A stretch of DNA of 15,132 nt from WHTX01 sp038255145 (GTDB taxonomy: Bacteria; Actinomycetota; Acidimicrobiia; Acidimicrobiales; CAIXPF01). Within the stretch, counting starts at the first letter, position 1; each line of letters opens with the position of its first letter. Shown here piece after piece: positions 1-7,292 of the stretch. Under the pieces are notes generated by a model. It was given only the letters and a program-made list of their open reading frames with translations. It did not search any database and was not told the origin of the DNA. The DNA lies in contig JBBSLP010000094.1 in the NCBI GenBank assembly GCA_038255145.1, positions 1-15,132 of the forward strand, read 5' to 3'. The translations under genes and the position numbers were made by a program.

Positions 1-702
1 CGACCCCATGGAAAGAGCGCCGACCTCGGAGTCGCGGATGGTGGTGTTGTCGTCACCGATCACGGCGCCGTCGGCGTCGACCTCGCCACCGGCGTTCTGG
101 ATGCCCTCGAACCTGCCGGTGTTGACGGCCGAGTCCCGGATCGAACCGCCGGCGGCCACGCCGCCGTGGGTGGCGGTCACGTTGTTGGTGTCCACGTCGA
201 TGTCGACGTCACCGTTGGCGACGACGTTGTTGGTCACGCTGTTGTCGACGGCCGTGCGCTGGTCGAACGTCTGGTTGTGGACCTCGGTGACGTGGTTCTG
301 GACCACCCGGGGCTGGACCTCGGTGACGTGCTGGGTGACCTGGCGGATGACCTCACGGGTCTGGACCGGGGCGGCGGCCGCCCGGGCCACCACGGCCTGC
401 TGCAGGGCGGCGGTGGGGGCGGGGATGGGCGCCGGCTGGGCGGCCTCCGCCGCGGCCATGCTCTGGCGGACGGCCTCGGCGGCCTGCTCCGGGAGCTGGT
501 CGACGGCCAGCTGCAGGGCCTGGCTCAGCTGCTCGAGGTCGGCGTCGCCGTGCCCTGCCAGCTCCAGCTCCTCCACCGGATCGTCGACGAACCGGTCGGC
601 CTGGTCCTCGTCGGTGAAGATCCCGACCAGGAAGTCGGCCAGTGAGGACACTGCGGTCTCGGCCGTGTTGGATGCTGCTTCGAAGGTCTCTTGGAATGCC
701 AT
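1..702 (-). CDS. IniB N-terminal-domain-like protein, truncated by the window edge
   Basis: The frame stays open from an ATG at 702 to the window edge, giving 234 residues without a stop. Residues about 20-60 (LADFLVGIFTDEDQADRFVDDP and onward) resemble the N-terminal domain of mycobacterial IniB: a short hydrophobic helix, a DED cluster, an F-V-x-D-P turn, then a helical stretch. An Ala/Pro/Gln-rich linker follows, and then an Asn/Asp/Gly/Thr-rich tail (NNVVANGDVDIDVDTNN, GGVAAGGSIRDS, GDDNTTIRDS). Such tails, with short imperfect repeats, are usual in IniB-like proteins and suggest a beta-solenoid or disordered shape. In mycobacteria iniB sits with the dynamin-like iniA and iniC and responds to cell-wall stress; a similar context here is inference, because downstream genes are outside the window. 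The start has a modest ribosome site (AGGGGAC). No enzymatic motif is seen. Confidence 0.72.
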   Translation of the reverse strand, partial: MAFQETFEAASNTAETAVSSLADFLVGIFTDEDQADRFVDDPVEELELAGHGDADLEQLSQALQLAVDQLPEQAAEAVRQSMAAAEAAQPAPIPAPTAALQQAVVARAAAAPVQTREVIRQVTQHVTEVQPRVVQNHVTEVHNQTFDQRTAVDNSVTNNVVANGDVDIDVDTNNVTATHGGVAAGGSIRDSAVNTGRFEGIQNAGGEVDADGAVIGDDNTTIRDSEVGALSMGS

Positions 703-774
703 CTGTCCGTCCCCTGCCTTTGTGCTGCGAGTTTGTGTGGTGCGCTCCCTGCTGATCGGGGGCCGCTGAAGAGC

Positions 775-780
775 ACCGTA
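775..780 (-). promoter_or_regulatory. Possible -10 box TACGGT for the IniB-like gene
   Basis: TACGGT on the minus strand lies within the 10-bp palindrome ACCGTACGGT (775-784), about 70 nt upstream of the ATG at 702. It matches the TANNNT form seen before other genes here. This would give the partial gene its own promoter, separate from the gene at 868-1644. No clear -35 box is visible. Confidence 0.35.
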
Positions 781-790
781 CGGTCGTCCG

Positions 791-808
791 CCCCGACCCG
801 GATCGGGG
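791..808 (-). other. Short stem-loop between the two IniB-like genes
   Basis: CCCCGA and TCGGGG form a 6-bp stem around a 6-nt loop (CCCGGA). It lies 60 nt downstream of the stop codon of the gene at 868-1644 and just upstream of the predicted promoter of the next gene. It could be a weak terminator or an mRNA processing site. There is no T tract. Confidence 0.3.
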
Positions 809-867
809 ATCCCCCCCTATCACCCAGGGGTGCTGGGGGGTCTCCGTGGCCTGGTCATGTCGTCGCT

Positions 868-1644
868 CTAGACGTCGAAGTCCTCCCACAGGGAGTCGGG
901 GCCGTCGGCCACCGGAGAGGCGCTGAGGTCGGCCTCGATCAGCTGGGTGTGGAGCTCGTCCTCGAGCTCGAGGGAGCTGAAGGCGTCGTCCGCGCCCTGG
1001 AGGGAGCTCTCGGCCTCCTGCAAGGCCATGTCGCTGTCGAAGGCGGTGGCCGCCTGCTGGAGCTCGTCGATGTCGTCGAAGCCGTCGTCGAGGGTGTCCA
1101 CGGCGTCCAGACCGGGGTGCTCGATGGCGGTCGGGACGTCGTCGAACCCGTCGAGCCCGCCGTGGGCGTCGCCCGGCGGTCCGTCGGCCACGGTGTCGTG
1201 GTGATCGGTCGCCAGGGCGCCGTCACCGTCGTCGGCGTCGTGGTCGGCGTCGCCGTCATCGAGGCCGCGCTGCGGAGCGTCGAGGGAGTCGGGGTCGTCG
1301 CCCAGGCCGCCGAAGCCGTCCACCAGGCCGGGATGGTCGTCGAGGTCGAGGGAGAGCTCGGCGGGGAGGGGTTCGGCGGTGATGCCGTAGAGCTCGTCGA
1401 TGCCCAGGTCGGGCAGGTCGACGCCGACGAGCTGGCCCAGGCCGCCGTCGGGGTCGATGGCGGCAGCCAGCTCGGGGGGGACGCTGTCGGCCACGTGGCC
1501 CATGGCCGTGTGGACCTCGTCCGAGGTCAGCTCCCCGTAGCCGTGGGTGCCCAGGTAGGCACCGGGGTCGTGCTGGTACCGCAGCTTCTCGCTGGCGTCG
1601 GCCGCCAGCCGAGTCGCCAGTTCCAGCAGGCTGTAGCCGGGCAC
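868..1644 (-). CDS. Acidic protein with an IniB-like N-terminal domain
   Basis: This 258-residue protein starts at GTG 1644 behind a textbook ribosome site (GGAGGTGA). It ends with TAG at 868-870. Residues about 1-65 form a helical domain (LLELATRLAADASEKLRYQHDP, then G-Y-G-E-L, then VADSVPPELAAAI). This aligns without gaps over 38 residues to the matching part of the neighbouring gene product: DP, GxG, an Ala in the middle, V-x-D-x-x-P, and A-x-x-A-[VI]. The remaining ~190 residues are very rich in Asp, Gly, Leu and His, with no predicted membrane segment or signal peptide. I read the pair as paralogues with a shared N-terminal module and different acidic tails. The function is unknown; a cell-envelope or stress role would rest only on the IniB resemblance. 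The long plus-strand frame over the same region is a shadow. Confidence 0.75.
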   Translation of the reverse strand: MPGYSLLELATRLAADASEKLRYQHDPGAYLGTHGYGELTSDEVHTAMGHVADSVPPELAAAIDPDGGLGQLVGVDLPDLGIDELYGITAEPLPAELSLDLDDHPGLVDGFGGLGDDPDSLDAPQRGLDDGDADHDADDGDGALATDHHDTVADGPPGDAHGGLDGFDDVPTAIEHPGLDAVDTLDDGFDDIDELQQAATAFDSDMALQEAESSLQGADDAFSSLELEDELHTQLIEADLSASPVADGPDSLWEDFDV

Positions 1645-1862
1645 AGCTCACCTCCTTCGGTGGATGTCGGTGGTGGGTGTCGGGAGTCGACACGGGAGAA
1701 CGCAGTGGTGCACGGTCAACGTAGGCAAGGGCCACCGCGGCGGCATCGGGGACATCCCCATACCGGGCCCGGGGGGCCTCGGCGGGGAACGGTGACGGGC
1801 TGTGGCCACCTGGGTCGGTGGTCCGGTGGCCCCCGGCGGTGGTGGCGGTAGCGTTGGCGCCC
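1645..1862. promoter_or_regulatory. Divergent intergenic region
   Basis: This 218-bp gap separates two divergent genes. On the minus strand a TTGACC lies near 1715-1720 and a TACGTT overlaps it at about 1719-1724, but neither forms a convincing promoter pair for the acidic protein gene. On the plus strand the only clear element is the TAGCGT box before the kinase. Nothing else is recognised. Confidence 0.4.
1849..1854 (+). promoter_or_regulatory. -10 box TAGCGT for a leaderless adenosine kinase mRNA
   Basis: TAGCGT, preceded by GG, ends 8 nt before the GTG at 1863. There is no room for, or sign of, a Shine-Dalgarno sequence. The arrangement matches actinobacterial leaderless promoters, where transcription starts at or next to the first base of the start codon. 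Confidence 0.65.
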
Positions 1863-2864
1863 GTGCCAGGACCAGAGAAGCGCTATGACGTCGTCGGCGT
1901 CGGCAATGCCATCGTCGACGTGATCGCCCAGGCCGACGACGCCTTCCTCGACCGCAACCGGTTGCAGAAGGGCGCCATGACCCTGGTCGACGCCGAGCGC
2001 TCGAGCGAGCTCTACGGCAACTTCCCCCCGGCCATCGAGGTGTCGGGCGGCTCGGCCGCCAACACCATCGCCGGGGTGGCCTCCTTCGGGTCACCGGTGG
2101 CGTACATCGGCAAGGTCCGGGACGACCAGCTCGGCGAGGTCTACCGCCACGACCTGCGGGCCGGCGGCGTGTCCTTCGACGTGCCCGCAGCCTCGGACGG
2201 CCCGGCCACGGGGCGCTGCCTCATCGTGGTGACCCCCGATGCCGAGCGCACCATGAACACCTACCTGGGCATCTCCAGCCTGCTCGAGCCCGCCGACATC
2301 GACGAGGAGCTGTGCGCCCAGGCCCAGCTGCTCTACTGCGAGGGCTACGTGTGGGATGCCGAGTCGGCCAAGGCCGCCATCCGCAAGGCCATGGCCGCCA
2401 CCAAGGCGGCCGGGGGCCAGGTGTCGCTGACCCTTTCCGACGGGTTCTGCGTGGACCGCCACCGTGACGACTGGCTGGGCCTGGTCGACGACTACGTCGA
2501 CGTGCTCTTCGGCAACGAGTCCGAGATCTGCTCCCTGTACGAGACCGACGACCTCGAGCGGGCCATCAAGTCCGTCACCGGCCAGTGCAAGGTGGCCGCG
2601 GTGACCACCGGTGCCAAGGGCTCCGTCGTCGTCACGGCCGAGCAGCGCATCGAGGTGCCGGCGTGGTCCACCGGTGTGGTCCTCGACACCACCGGCGCCG
2701 GCGACCAGTACGCCGCCGGCTTCCTCTACGGCTACGCCCGGGGCATCGACCTGGGCCGCTGCGGTGAGCTCGGCTCCATGGCCGCCGGTGAGGTCATCAG
2801 CCACGTCGGCCCCCGCCCCGCCACCTCCCTGGCCGACCTGGCCCACCAGCGCAACCTGCTCTGA
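1863..2864 (+). CDS. Adenosine kinase (PfkB family)
   Basis: The product would phosphorylate adenosine to AMP with ATP in purine salvage, in the cytoplasm. The 333-residue protein has the family landmarks in order. The N-terminal strand and substrate site is VVGVGNAIVDV (about 10-20). The di-Gly motif is SGGSAANT (about 61-68). The C-terminal PfkB signature DTTGAGDQYAAGF (about 275-287) supplies the anion hole and the catalytic Asp281. The N-terminal third, with KGAMTLVD and the IEVSGGSAANT context, is closest to bacterial proteins annotated as adenosine kinase, so another sugar kinase is less likely though not excluded. I chose GTG 1863 rather than upstream GTG 1818, because 1863 is preceded at leaderless spacing by TAGCGT and the family alignment begins just after it. 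The gene stands alone, with a hairpin 12 nt after the stop. Confidence 0.86.
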   Translation: MPGPEKRYDVVGVGNAIVDVIAQADDAFLDRNRLQKGAMTLVDAERSSELYGNFPPAIEVSGGSAANTIAGVASFGSPVAYIGKVRDDQLGEVYRHDLRAGGVSFDVPAASDGPATGRCLIVVTPDAERTMNTYLGISSLLEPADIDEELCAQAQLLYCEGYVWDAESAKAAIRKAMAATKAAGGQVSLTLSDGFCVDRHRDDWLGLVDDYVDVLFGNESEICSLYETDDLERAIKSVTGQCKVAAVTTGAKGSVVVTAEQRIEVPAWSTGVVLDTTGAGDQYAAGFLYGYARGIDLGRCGELGSMAAGEVISHVGPRPATSLADLAHQRNLL

Positions 2865-2876
2865 CCCTGGCCGCTT

Positions 2877-2896
2877 GCGCGCCTGGCGCGGCGCGT
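2877..2896 (+). terminator. GC-rich hairpin after the adenosine kinase gene
   Basis: GCGCGCC (2877-2883) pairs with GGCGCGT (2890-2896), the last pair being G-T, around the loop TGGCGC. It begins 12 nt after the kinase stop codon. It has no T tract, as is common for actinobacterial terminators. The spacing is suitable; the stem is of moderate strength. Confidence 0.45.
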
Positions 2897-3130
2897 GCCG
2901 GGCAGTCGGTGCTCGATGCCGTTGTGGCGGTGGGGCTCGGGGGCCAGGTGCCACTGGGTCTGGGTTCGGATCTGCCTGGTCGGCAGGCGGGTTGCACTGA
3001 CAAGGGCGCGGGGAGGCGGGTGGTGGTGACCGGTGAGCCGGTCGGCGCCCTCTGGGCGCGTGGGCGGCCAGGGGTGGGCTTGGTCTCAGTGGCCACCGGG
3101 ATCGACGTCAACGTGGTGGCGAAGTAAGGC

Positions 3131-3285
3131 GGGCGCGTCCCCAGGTGAACGCATCCACCTACGCCAGCGGTACGCCCATGCGTCCGGTTCGCCGGACAGG
3201 CGGGTCCGTCCCCCGACCGAACGCATCCACCTACGCCAGCGGTATGCGCGTGCGTCCGGTTGGCGCCGACGGGCGGGTGCTGGCG
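3131..3285. repeat. Two diverged copies of a 72-bp-period repeat
   Basis: A core of about 45 bp beginning GAACGCATCCACCTACGCCA starts at 3147 and again at 3219. The first 26 bases are identical and only scattered changes follow. The flanking GGCGGG-N2-CGTCCCC segment is also repeated, so the period is 72 bp. In copy 1 ACGCAT pairs with ATGCGT across the core. In copy 2 the corresponding arm is GTGCGT, which still pairs in RNA through one wobble. This looks like a REP-type intergenic element with a conserved stem. It is not a CRISPR array: the period and spacing are wrong and there are only two copies. Confidence 0.7.
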
Positions 3286-3388
3286 CGCCCGGAGTTGGTT
3301 GGCGCGGGGCGGCCGTCGCTGGGGGTGGCAGGCGGCCGCAGGTAGTGAGGTCCGTGCGGTCGGGCGACCCACCGGCGTAGGGGCGTCG

Positions 3389-3394
3389 TAGCAT
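3389..3394 (+). promoter_or_regulatory. -10 box TAGCAT for the aldehyde dehydrogenase gene
   Basis: TAGCAT ends 26 nt before the GTG at 3421. It is followed by a purine-rich ribosome-binding stretch (GGGGAGAGGGGGG, about 3403-3415). Unlike several other genes here, this one would therefore carry a short leader of about 20 nt with a Shine-Dalgarno sequence. Confidence 0.5.
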
Positions 3395-3420
3395 CACGGC
3401 TCGGGGAGAGGGGGGCTGCC

Positions 3421-4908
3421 GTGAAGCGGATCAGCCATTGGATCGGTGGCCGGGTCGTCGAGGGCACGTCGGGCCGCAGCGGTCCGGTGTTCGATCCCGC
3501 CACGGGGCAGCAGGTGGCCGAGGTCGACCTGGCTTCGGTCGACGAGGTCGACGCCGTCGTGGCCGATGCCCGGGCGGCGGCGCCGGGATGGCGGGCCACG
3601 TCGTTGTCGCGGCGGTCCGAGGTGCTCTTCCACTTCCGTGAGCTGCTCGATGCCAACCGCAAGGAGCTGGCGGCCACCGTCACCGCCGAGCACGGCAAGG
3701 TGCTCAGCGACGCCGCCGGGGAGGTGGCCAGGGCCCTGGAGAACGTCGAGTTCGCCTGTGGCGTCCCGCACCTGCTCAAAGGGGGCTACACCGAACAGGC
3801 GTCGGCCGGGGTCGACGTGTGGTCGGTGCGCCAGCCCCTCGGCGTGGTCGCCGGCATCACCCCGTTCAACTTCCCCGCCATGGTGCCCCTGTGGATGTGC
3901 TCGACGGCCATCGCCTGCGGCAACGCCTTCGTGCTCAAGCCCTCGGAGAAGGACCCTTCGGCCTCCCTCCTCCTGGCCGAGCTGTGGAAGTCCGCCGGCC
4001 TGCCCGATGGTGTCTTCAACGTCGTCCACGGTGACCGCACCGCTGTCGAGCGCCTGATCGAGCACCCCGACGTGGCCGCCCTCAGCTTCGTGGGCTCCAC
4101 CCCCGTGGCCCGGGCCGTCTACGAGGGCGGCACCCGCCAGGGCAAGCGGGTCCAGGCCCTGGGCGGGGCCAAGAACCACATGGTCGTCCTGCCCGACGCC
4201 GAGATCGACGCCGCCGCCGACGCCGCCGTCTCCGCCGCCTACGGCTCGGCTGGGGAGCGGTGCATGGCCGTGTCCCTGGTCGTTGCGGTGGGCGACGCCG
4301 CCGACCGGTTGGTGGCCGCCATCGCCGCTCGCCTCGGACAGCTGCGCATCGGGCCCGGTACCGACCCCGACGCCGAGATGGGCCCGCTCATCAGCGCCGA
4401 GCACCGGGCCAAGGTCACCGGCTACCTCGACCGGGCCGAGGGCGAGGGTGCCTCCCTGGTCGTCGACGGTCGCCAGCGTGACGTGGGCGATGCTGGCTTC
4501 TTCCTCGGCCCCTCCCTGGTGGACCACGTGGGCACCGACACCGCCCTCTACCGCGAGGAGATCTTCGGTCCCGTCCTCGGCGTGGTCCGCGTCGAGCGCT
4601 ACGAGGACGCCGTCGAGCTCGTCAACCGCCACGAGTACGGCAACGGCTGTGCGCTGTTCACCAGGGACGGTGGCGCTGCCCGCCGCTTCCAGTTCGAGGT
4701 GGAGTGCGGCATGGTCGGCATCAACGTGCCCATCCCCGTGCCCGTCGCCTACTACTCCTTCGGGGGTTGGAAGGCGTCGCTGTTCGGCGACACCCACATG
4801 TACGGGCCCGACGGCGTGCACTTCTTCACCCGCACCAAGGTCGTCACCGCCCGCTGGCCCGATCCGGCCACCTCCACCATCGACCTGGGCTTCCCCGGCA
4901 CCCGCTGA
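3421..4908 (+). CDS. mmsA: CoA-acylating methylmalonate-semialdehyde dehydrogenase
   Basis: The product would oxidise methylmalonate or malonate semialdehyde to propionyl- or acetyl-CoA with NAD+ and CoA, in valine, beta-alanine or myo-inositol breakdown. At 495 residues it has the usual length. Landmarks are TPFNFPAMVPLWM (about 147-159) with Asn150, KPSEK (173-177) for the cofactor, FVGSTPVA (223-230), and GSAGERCMA (276-283) with nucleophile Cys281. EEIFGPVL and the C-terminal SLFGD/FFTRTKVVT block follow. Where most aldehyde dehydrogenases have a general-base Glu, this protein reads ALGGAKNH. That, together with ERCMA, is typical of the CoA-dependent MMSDH group and argues against a hydrolytic dehydrogenase. 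The GTG start follows a strong ribosome site. No other valine or inositol catabolic gene is visible in the window. The FAD enzyme gene begins 58 nt downstream. Confidence 0.88.
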   Translation: MKRISHWIGGRVVEGTSGRSGPVFDPATGQQVAEVDLASVDEVDAVVADARAAAPGWRATSLSRRSEVLFHFRELLDANRKELAATVTAEHGKVLSDAAGEVARALENVEFACGVPHLLKGGYTEQASAGVDVWSVRQPLGVVAGITPFNFPAMVPLWMCSTAIACGNAFVLKPSEKDPSASLLLAELWKSAGLPDGVFNVVHGDRTAVERLIEHPDVAALSFVGSTPVARAVYEGGTRQGKRVQALGGAKNHMVVLPDAEIDAAADAAVSAAYGSAGERCMAVSLVVAVGDAADRLVAAIAARLGQLRIGPGTDPDAEMGPLISAEHRAKVTGYLDRAEGEGASLVVDGRQRDVGDAGFFLGPSLVDHVGTDTALYREEIFGPVLGVVRVERYEDAVELVNRHEYGNGCALFTRDGGAARRFQFEVECGMVGINVPIPVPVAYYSFGGWKASLFGDTHMYGPDGVHFFTRTKVVTARWPDPATSTIDLGFPGTR

Positions 4909-4966
4909 CCGGGCGCCGGTAGGCAGGGTTTGGCGGAACCGGGGGCGGACGACCACGCTGCACCTC

Positions 4967-6211
4967 ATGGACCTGCCCTCCTCGGCCGATGTCGTGATCG
5001 TCGGAGCCGGGCTCGCCGGCCTGGCCTGCGCCCGGGCCACGGTGGCGGCCGGGCTCAGCACCGTCGTCCTCGAGCGCTCCGACGGGGTCGGGGGCCGCGT
5101 CCGCACCGACGCCGTGGACGGCTTCCTGCTCGACCGGGGCTTCCAGATCGCCCTGTTGGCCTATCCCGAGCTCCAGGCCCAGCTCGACGTGGCCGCCCTC
5201 GACCCCCAGCGGTTCGAGCCCGGCGCCGTGGTGTGGCGCGGCGGGGCCCTGCACCGGGTGGCCGACCCCTTCCGCCAGCCCACCAAGCTGCTGGCCACCC
5301 TGGCCGCCGAGGTGGGCAGCCCTCTCGACAAGGTGCGCGTCGGCCTGCTGCGGCGCGAGCTCGTGGGCACGCCGGCCGCCGACCTGCTGCGCCGGCCGGA
5401 GACGACCACGCTCGCGGACCTGCAGCGCCGCCGCTTCTCCACCGAGATGATCGACCGCTTCTTCCGGCCCCTGCTCTCGGGCATCCAGCTCGATCCCGAC
5501 CTGGCCAGCACCAGCCGCATGTTCGAGGTCATCTTCCGCACCCTGGCCATGGGCGACACCGCCGTGCCCGCCGCGGGCATGGGCGCCATCCCCGCCCAGC
5601 TCGCCGCTGGTCTCGACGACGGTGTCGTCCACCTCGAACGCGAGGTGGTGTCCCTGCAGGGGACCGGGGTGCGCGTGGTCGACGGGACCACGGTGAGCGG
5701 CCGGGCCGTGGTGGTGGCGGCCGAGGGCCCCACCGGGGCTGCCCTGCTGGGCCTGGACCCACCCCGCTCCAAGTCGGCCACGTGCATCTGGTTCGCGGCG
5801 GACACCATGCCCTTCTCGGGCCGGGCCCTGCTGCTCGACGGCACGGCCACGGGCCCCGTCACCAACCTGTCGCCCCACTCCACCGTGGCCCCCGGCTACG
5901 CCCCCGCCGGTCGGGCCCTGTTGGCCGCCGCCCTGCCTGGTCTGGCCGGAGGAGGAGAGCTGGTGAGCCAGGCCAAGGCCCAGTTGCGGGGCTGGTTCGG
6001 CGGCCAGGTCGAGGACTGGGAGGTGTTGCGGGTGGACACCATCCGCCACGCCCAGCCCGAGGTCCGCCCCCCCTTCGTCCCCAAGCGCCGGGTGCGCCTG
6101 GGCGACGGTCGCTACGTGTGTGGCGACTGGCGTGACACCCCCTCCATCCAGGGGGCCCTGTTCTCGGGGCGCCGATGCGGCGAGGCCGTGGTGCGCGACC
6201 TGCACGCCTGA
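4967..6211 (+). CDS. FAD-dependent amine-oxidase-like oxidoreductase
   Basis: This 414-residue flavoprotein has an N-terminal dinucleotide-binding fold, VVIVGAGLAGLACA (about 9-22, GxGxxG). It is followed by an acidic strand end and the motif ERSDGVGGRVRTD. The C-terminal flavin-contacting block is YVCGDWRDTPSIQGALFSGRRCGEAV. This layout belongs to the amine oxidase / phytoene desaturase / protoporphyrinogen oxidase superfamily. The substrate cannot be read from the sequence. Related proteins are common in Actinobacteria and cyanobacteria as uncharacterised NAD(P)/FAD-dependent oxidoreductases. I chose ATG 4967 because it sits six codons before the first strand of the FAD fold; the frame is open upstream, but only inside the shadow of the preceding gene. 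A weak CACGCT lies 7 nt before the ATG, which would again suit a leaderless start. Co-transcription with the upstream dehydrogenase is possible. Confidence 0.82.
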   Translation: MDLPSSADVVIVGAGLAGLACARATVAAGLSTVVLERSDGVGGRVRTDAVDGFLLDRGFQIALLAYPELQAQLDVAALDPQRFEPGAVVWRGGALHRVADPFRQPTKLLATLAAEVGSPLDKVRVGLLRRELVGTPAADLLRRPETTTLADLQRRRFSTEMIDRFFRPLLSGIQLDPDLASTSRMFEVIFRTLAMGDTAVPAAGMGAIPAQLAAGLDDGVVHLEREVVSLQGTGVRVVDGTTVSGRAVVVAAEGPTGAALLGLDPPRSKSATCIWFAADTMPFSGRALLLDGTATGPVTNLSPHSTVAPGYAPAGRALLAAALPGLAGGGELVSQAKAQLRGWFGGQVEDWEVLRVDTIRHAQPEVRPPFVPKRRVRLGDGRYVCGDWRDTPSIQGALFSGRRCGEAVVRDLHA

Positions 6212-6221
6212 CCGTCCGTGC

Positions 6222-6253
<32 letters not shown>

Positions 6254-7129
6254 CTAGACCTCGAGCTTCCAGGCGTCGTCGCCCACGGTCACGATCCGCC
6301 CTGCGGTGGGGGTGGCGAAGTGGGTGCCGATGACCAGGGTCGAACCGTCGGCGTGACGGGCCAGGAAGGCCCGGCGGGTGGCCCGGCTGGCCGTCTTGTC
6401 GGTGTCGAAGTTCGAGCACCACTCGGGCAGGGCCATCTGCACGGGGTGGTGCATGAGGTCCCCGCTGATCACGGCCCGGTGGCCGCCCGAGTCGATGACG
6501 ACGGACACGTGGCCCGGGGTGTGGCCCGGGGTGGACTCGAAGGACACCTTCACCCCGCCCTCGTCGAGCACGACGTGGTCCGAGGTGACCAGGTCGACCA
6601 GGCCGGCCTTGATGACGGGGTCGATGGAGTCCTCGAGGATGGGGCCGTCGCTGAAGCCGGTCGCCTTCCAGTGGTCGTACTCGGTGGCCACGAAGAGGTA
6701 GCGGGCGTTGGGGAAGGTGGGGACCCACTCGCCGTCGACCAGCTTGGTGTTCCAACCCACGTGGTCGACGTGGAGGTGGGTGCAGATGACGGTGTCGATG
6801 GTCTCGGCCGGATAGCCGGCGGTGGCCAGGTCCTCGAGGAAGGGGAGCTGGAGCTGGTTCCAGCCGGGGATGGCCCGTTCCTTGTCGTTGCCCAGGCAGG
6901 TGTCGACCACCATGCGCCGGGTCCCGGTGTCGATGACCAGGGCCTGGATCTTGGTCTCCAGGCGACCGGTGTCGGTCACGAAGTGGGGGCGCAGCCAGGT
7001 CGCGGGGCCGTCGGCCAAGGCGGTGAGGGCCTCGGTGGTGGCATCGGCGAAGAGGAACTTGCCCGGCGCCGGGCCCTCGATCTCCACGACGCTCGTGATG
7101 GTCACGTCACCGATCTGCCAGCGCAGCAT
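6254..7129 (-). CDS. Metallo-beta-lactamase-fold hydrolase
   Basis: The 291-residue protein carries a full metal-binding set. THLHVDHVG gives His118, His120, Asp122 and His123. The TPGHTPGH block (about 200-207) gives the third ligand region. SGDLMHH contains bridging Asp224, and IGTHF contains His270. This is the di-zinc pattern of the lactonase-like branch of the superfamily, which also includes N-acyl-homoserine-lactone lactonases, but the sequence does not fix a substrate. The segment WNTKLVDGEWVPTFPNARYLF is typical of a widespread uncharacterised actinobacterial and proteobacterial group. There is no signal peptide, so it is cytoplasmic. ATG 7129 follows an AAGGGGC ribosome site. The gene is convergent with the FAD enzyme gene and divergent from rmuC. 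Confidence 0.85.
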   Translation of the reverse strand: MLRWQIGDVTITSVVEIEGPAPGKFLFADATTEALTALADGPATWLRPHFVTDTGRLETKIQALVIDTGTRRMVVDTCLGNDKERAIPGWNQLQLPFLEDLATAGYPAETIDTVICTHLHVDHVGWNTKLVDGEWVPTFPNARYLFVATEYDHWKATGFSDGPILEDSIDPVIKAGLVDLVTSDHVVLDEGGVKVSFESTPGHTPGHVSVVIDSGGHRAVISGDLMHHPVQMALPEWCSNFDTDKTASRATRRAFLARHADGSTLVIGTHFATPTAGRIVTVGDDAWKLEV

Positions 7130-7157
7130 GGTCGCCCCTTCGCTCGTGGGTCGCCCG

Positions 7158-7179
7158 GCGGCCGGCCTGTCCCGGCCGC
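7158..7179 (-). other. Stem-loop in the predicted leader of the hydrolase mRNA
   Basis: GCGGCCGG (7158-7165) and CCGGCCGC (7172-7179) form a perfect 8-bp stem with a 6-nt loop. It lies between the TAGGGT box at 7198-7203 and the ribosome site of the minus-strand hydrolase gene. A strong hairpin in a leader of about 60 nt could influence mRNA stability or ribosome access; no known riboswitch is recognised. Confidence 0.4.
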
Positions 7180-7197
7180 TGGCGGTCCCGGCCGGGG

Positions 7198-7203
7198 ACC
7201 CTA
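7198..7203 (-). promoter_or_regulatory. -10 box TAGGGT for the hydrolase gene
   Basis: TAGGGT on the minus strand lies about 68 nt upstream of the ATG at 7129, implying a leader of roughly 60 nt that contains a hairpin and a ribosome site. The same hexamer serves rmuC in the opposite direction at 7279-7284. Confidence 0.45.
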
Positions 7204-7278
7204 GCCCTGGCTGGTGACGTGGGACACCGTAGGGGGGCCGCCCGGCCCGGCATCCCCCACGTTGTCACACCTGGTTCG

Positions 7279-7284
7279 TAGGGT
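7279..7284 (+). promoter_or_regulatory. -10 box TAGGGT for a leaderless rmuC mRNA
   Basis: TAGGGT ends exactly 8 nt before the ATG at 7293, and there is no ribosome site. This is the same geometry as before the adenosine kinase and sigma factor genes. A TTGTCA occurs at 7262-7267, but at 11 bp it is too close to be a normal -35 box. Confidence 0.65.
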
Positions 7285-7292
7285 CTGGCGCC

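Larger units (their letters stand above)
2865..3420. other. 556-bp intergenic region with a tandem repeat
   Basis: No convincing gene is seen. From the left it holds the hairpin at 2877-2896, about 230 bp without recognised content, and a small GACCGG/CCGGTC stem at 3028-3043. Then come the 72-bp-period repeat (3131-3285) and the promoter and ribosome site of the aldehyde dehydrogenase gene. A 72-codon frame from GTG 2909 to TAA 3127 has fairly high third-position GC. It lacks a start signal and any recognisable motif, so it may be a gene remnant or chance. Confidence 0.5.

Noticed and set aside
691..1851. Long plus-strand open frame over the acidic protein gene
   Set aside because: It lies antisense to a gene with a strong ribosome site and a recognisable N-terminal domain. 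Its product is low-complexity Val/Gly/Glu sequence typical of a GC-rich shadow.
2909..3127. 72-codon plus-strand frame after the adenosine kinase gene
   Set aside because: Third-position GC is fairly high, but there is no promoter box, ribosome site or known motif. Kept only as a possible remnant.
3131..3285. CRISPR array
   Set aside because: Only two copies with a 72-bp period, diverged repeats and no cas genes.
3394..5106. 570-codon minus-strand open frame over the aldehyde dehydrogenase gene
   Set aside because: The plus-strand gene has every family motif; the antisense product is Gly/Val/His-rich with no motif.
4844..6205. 453-codon minus-strand open frame over the FAD enzyme gene
   Set aside because: Antisense shadow of a clear flavoprotein gene; no start signal or motif.
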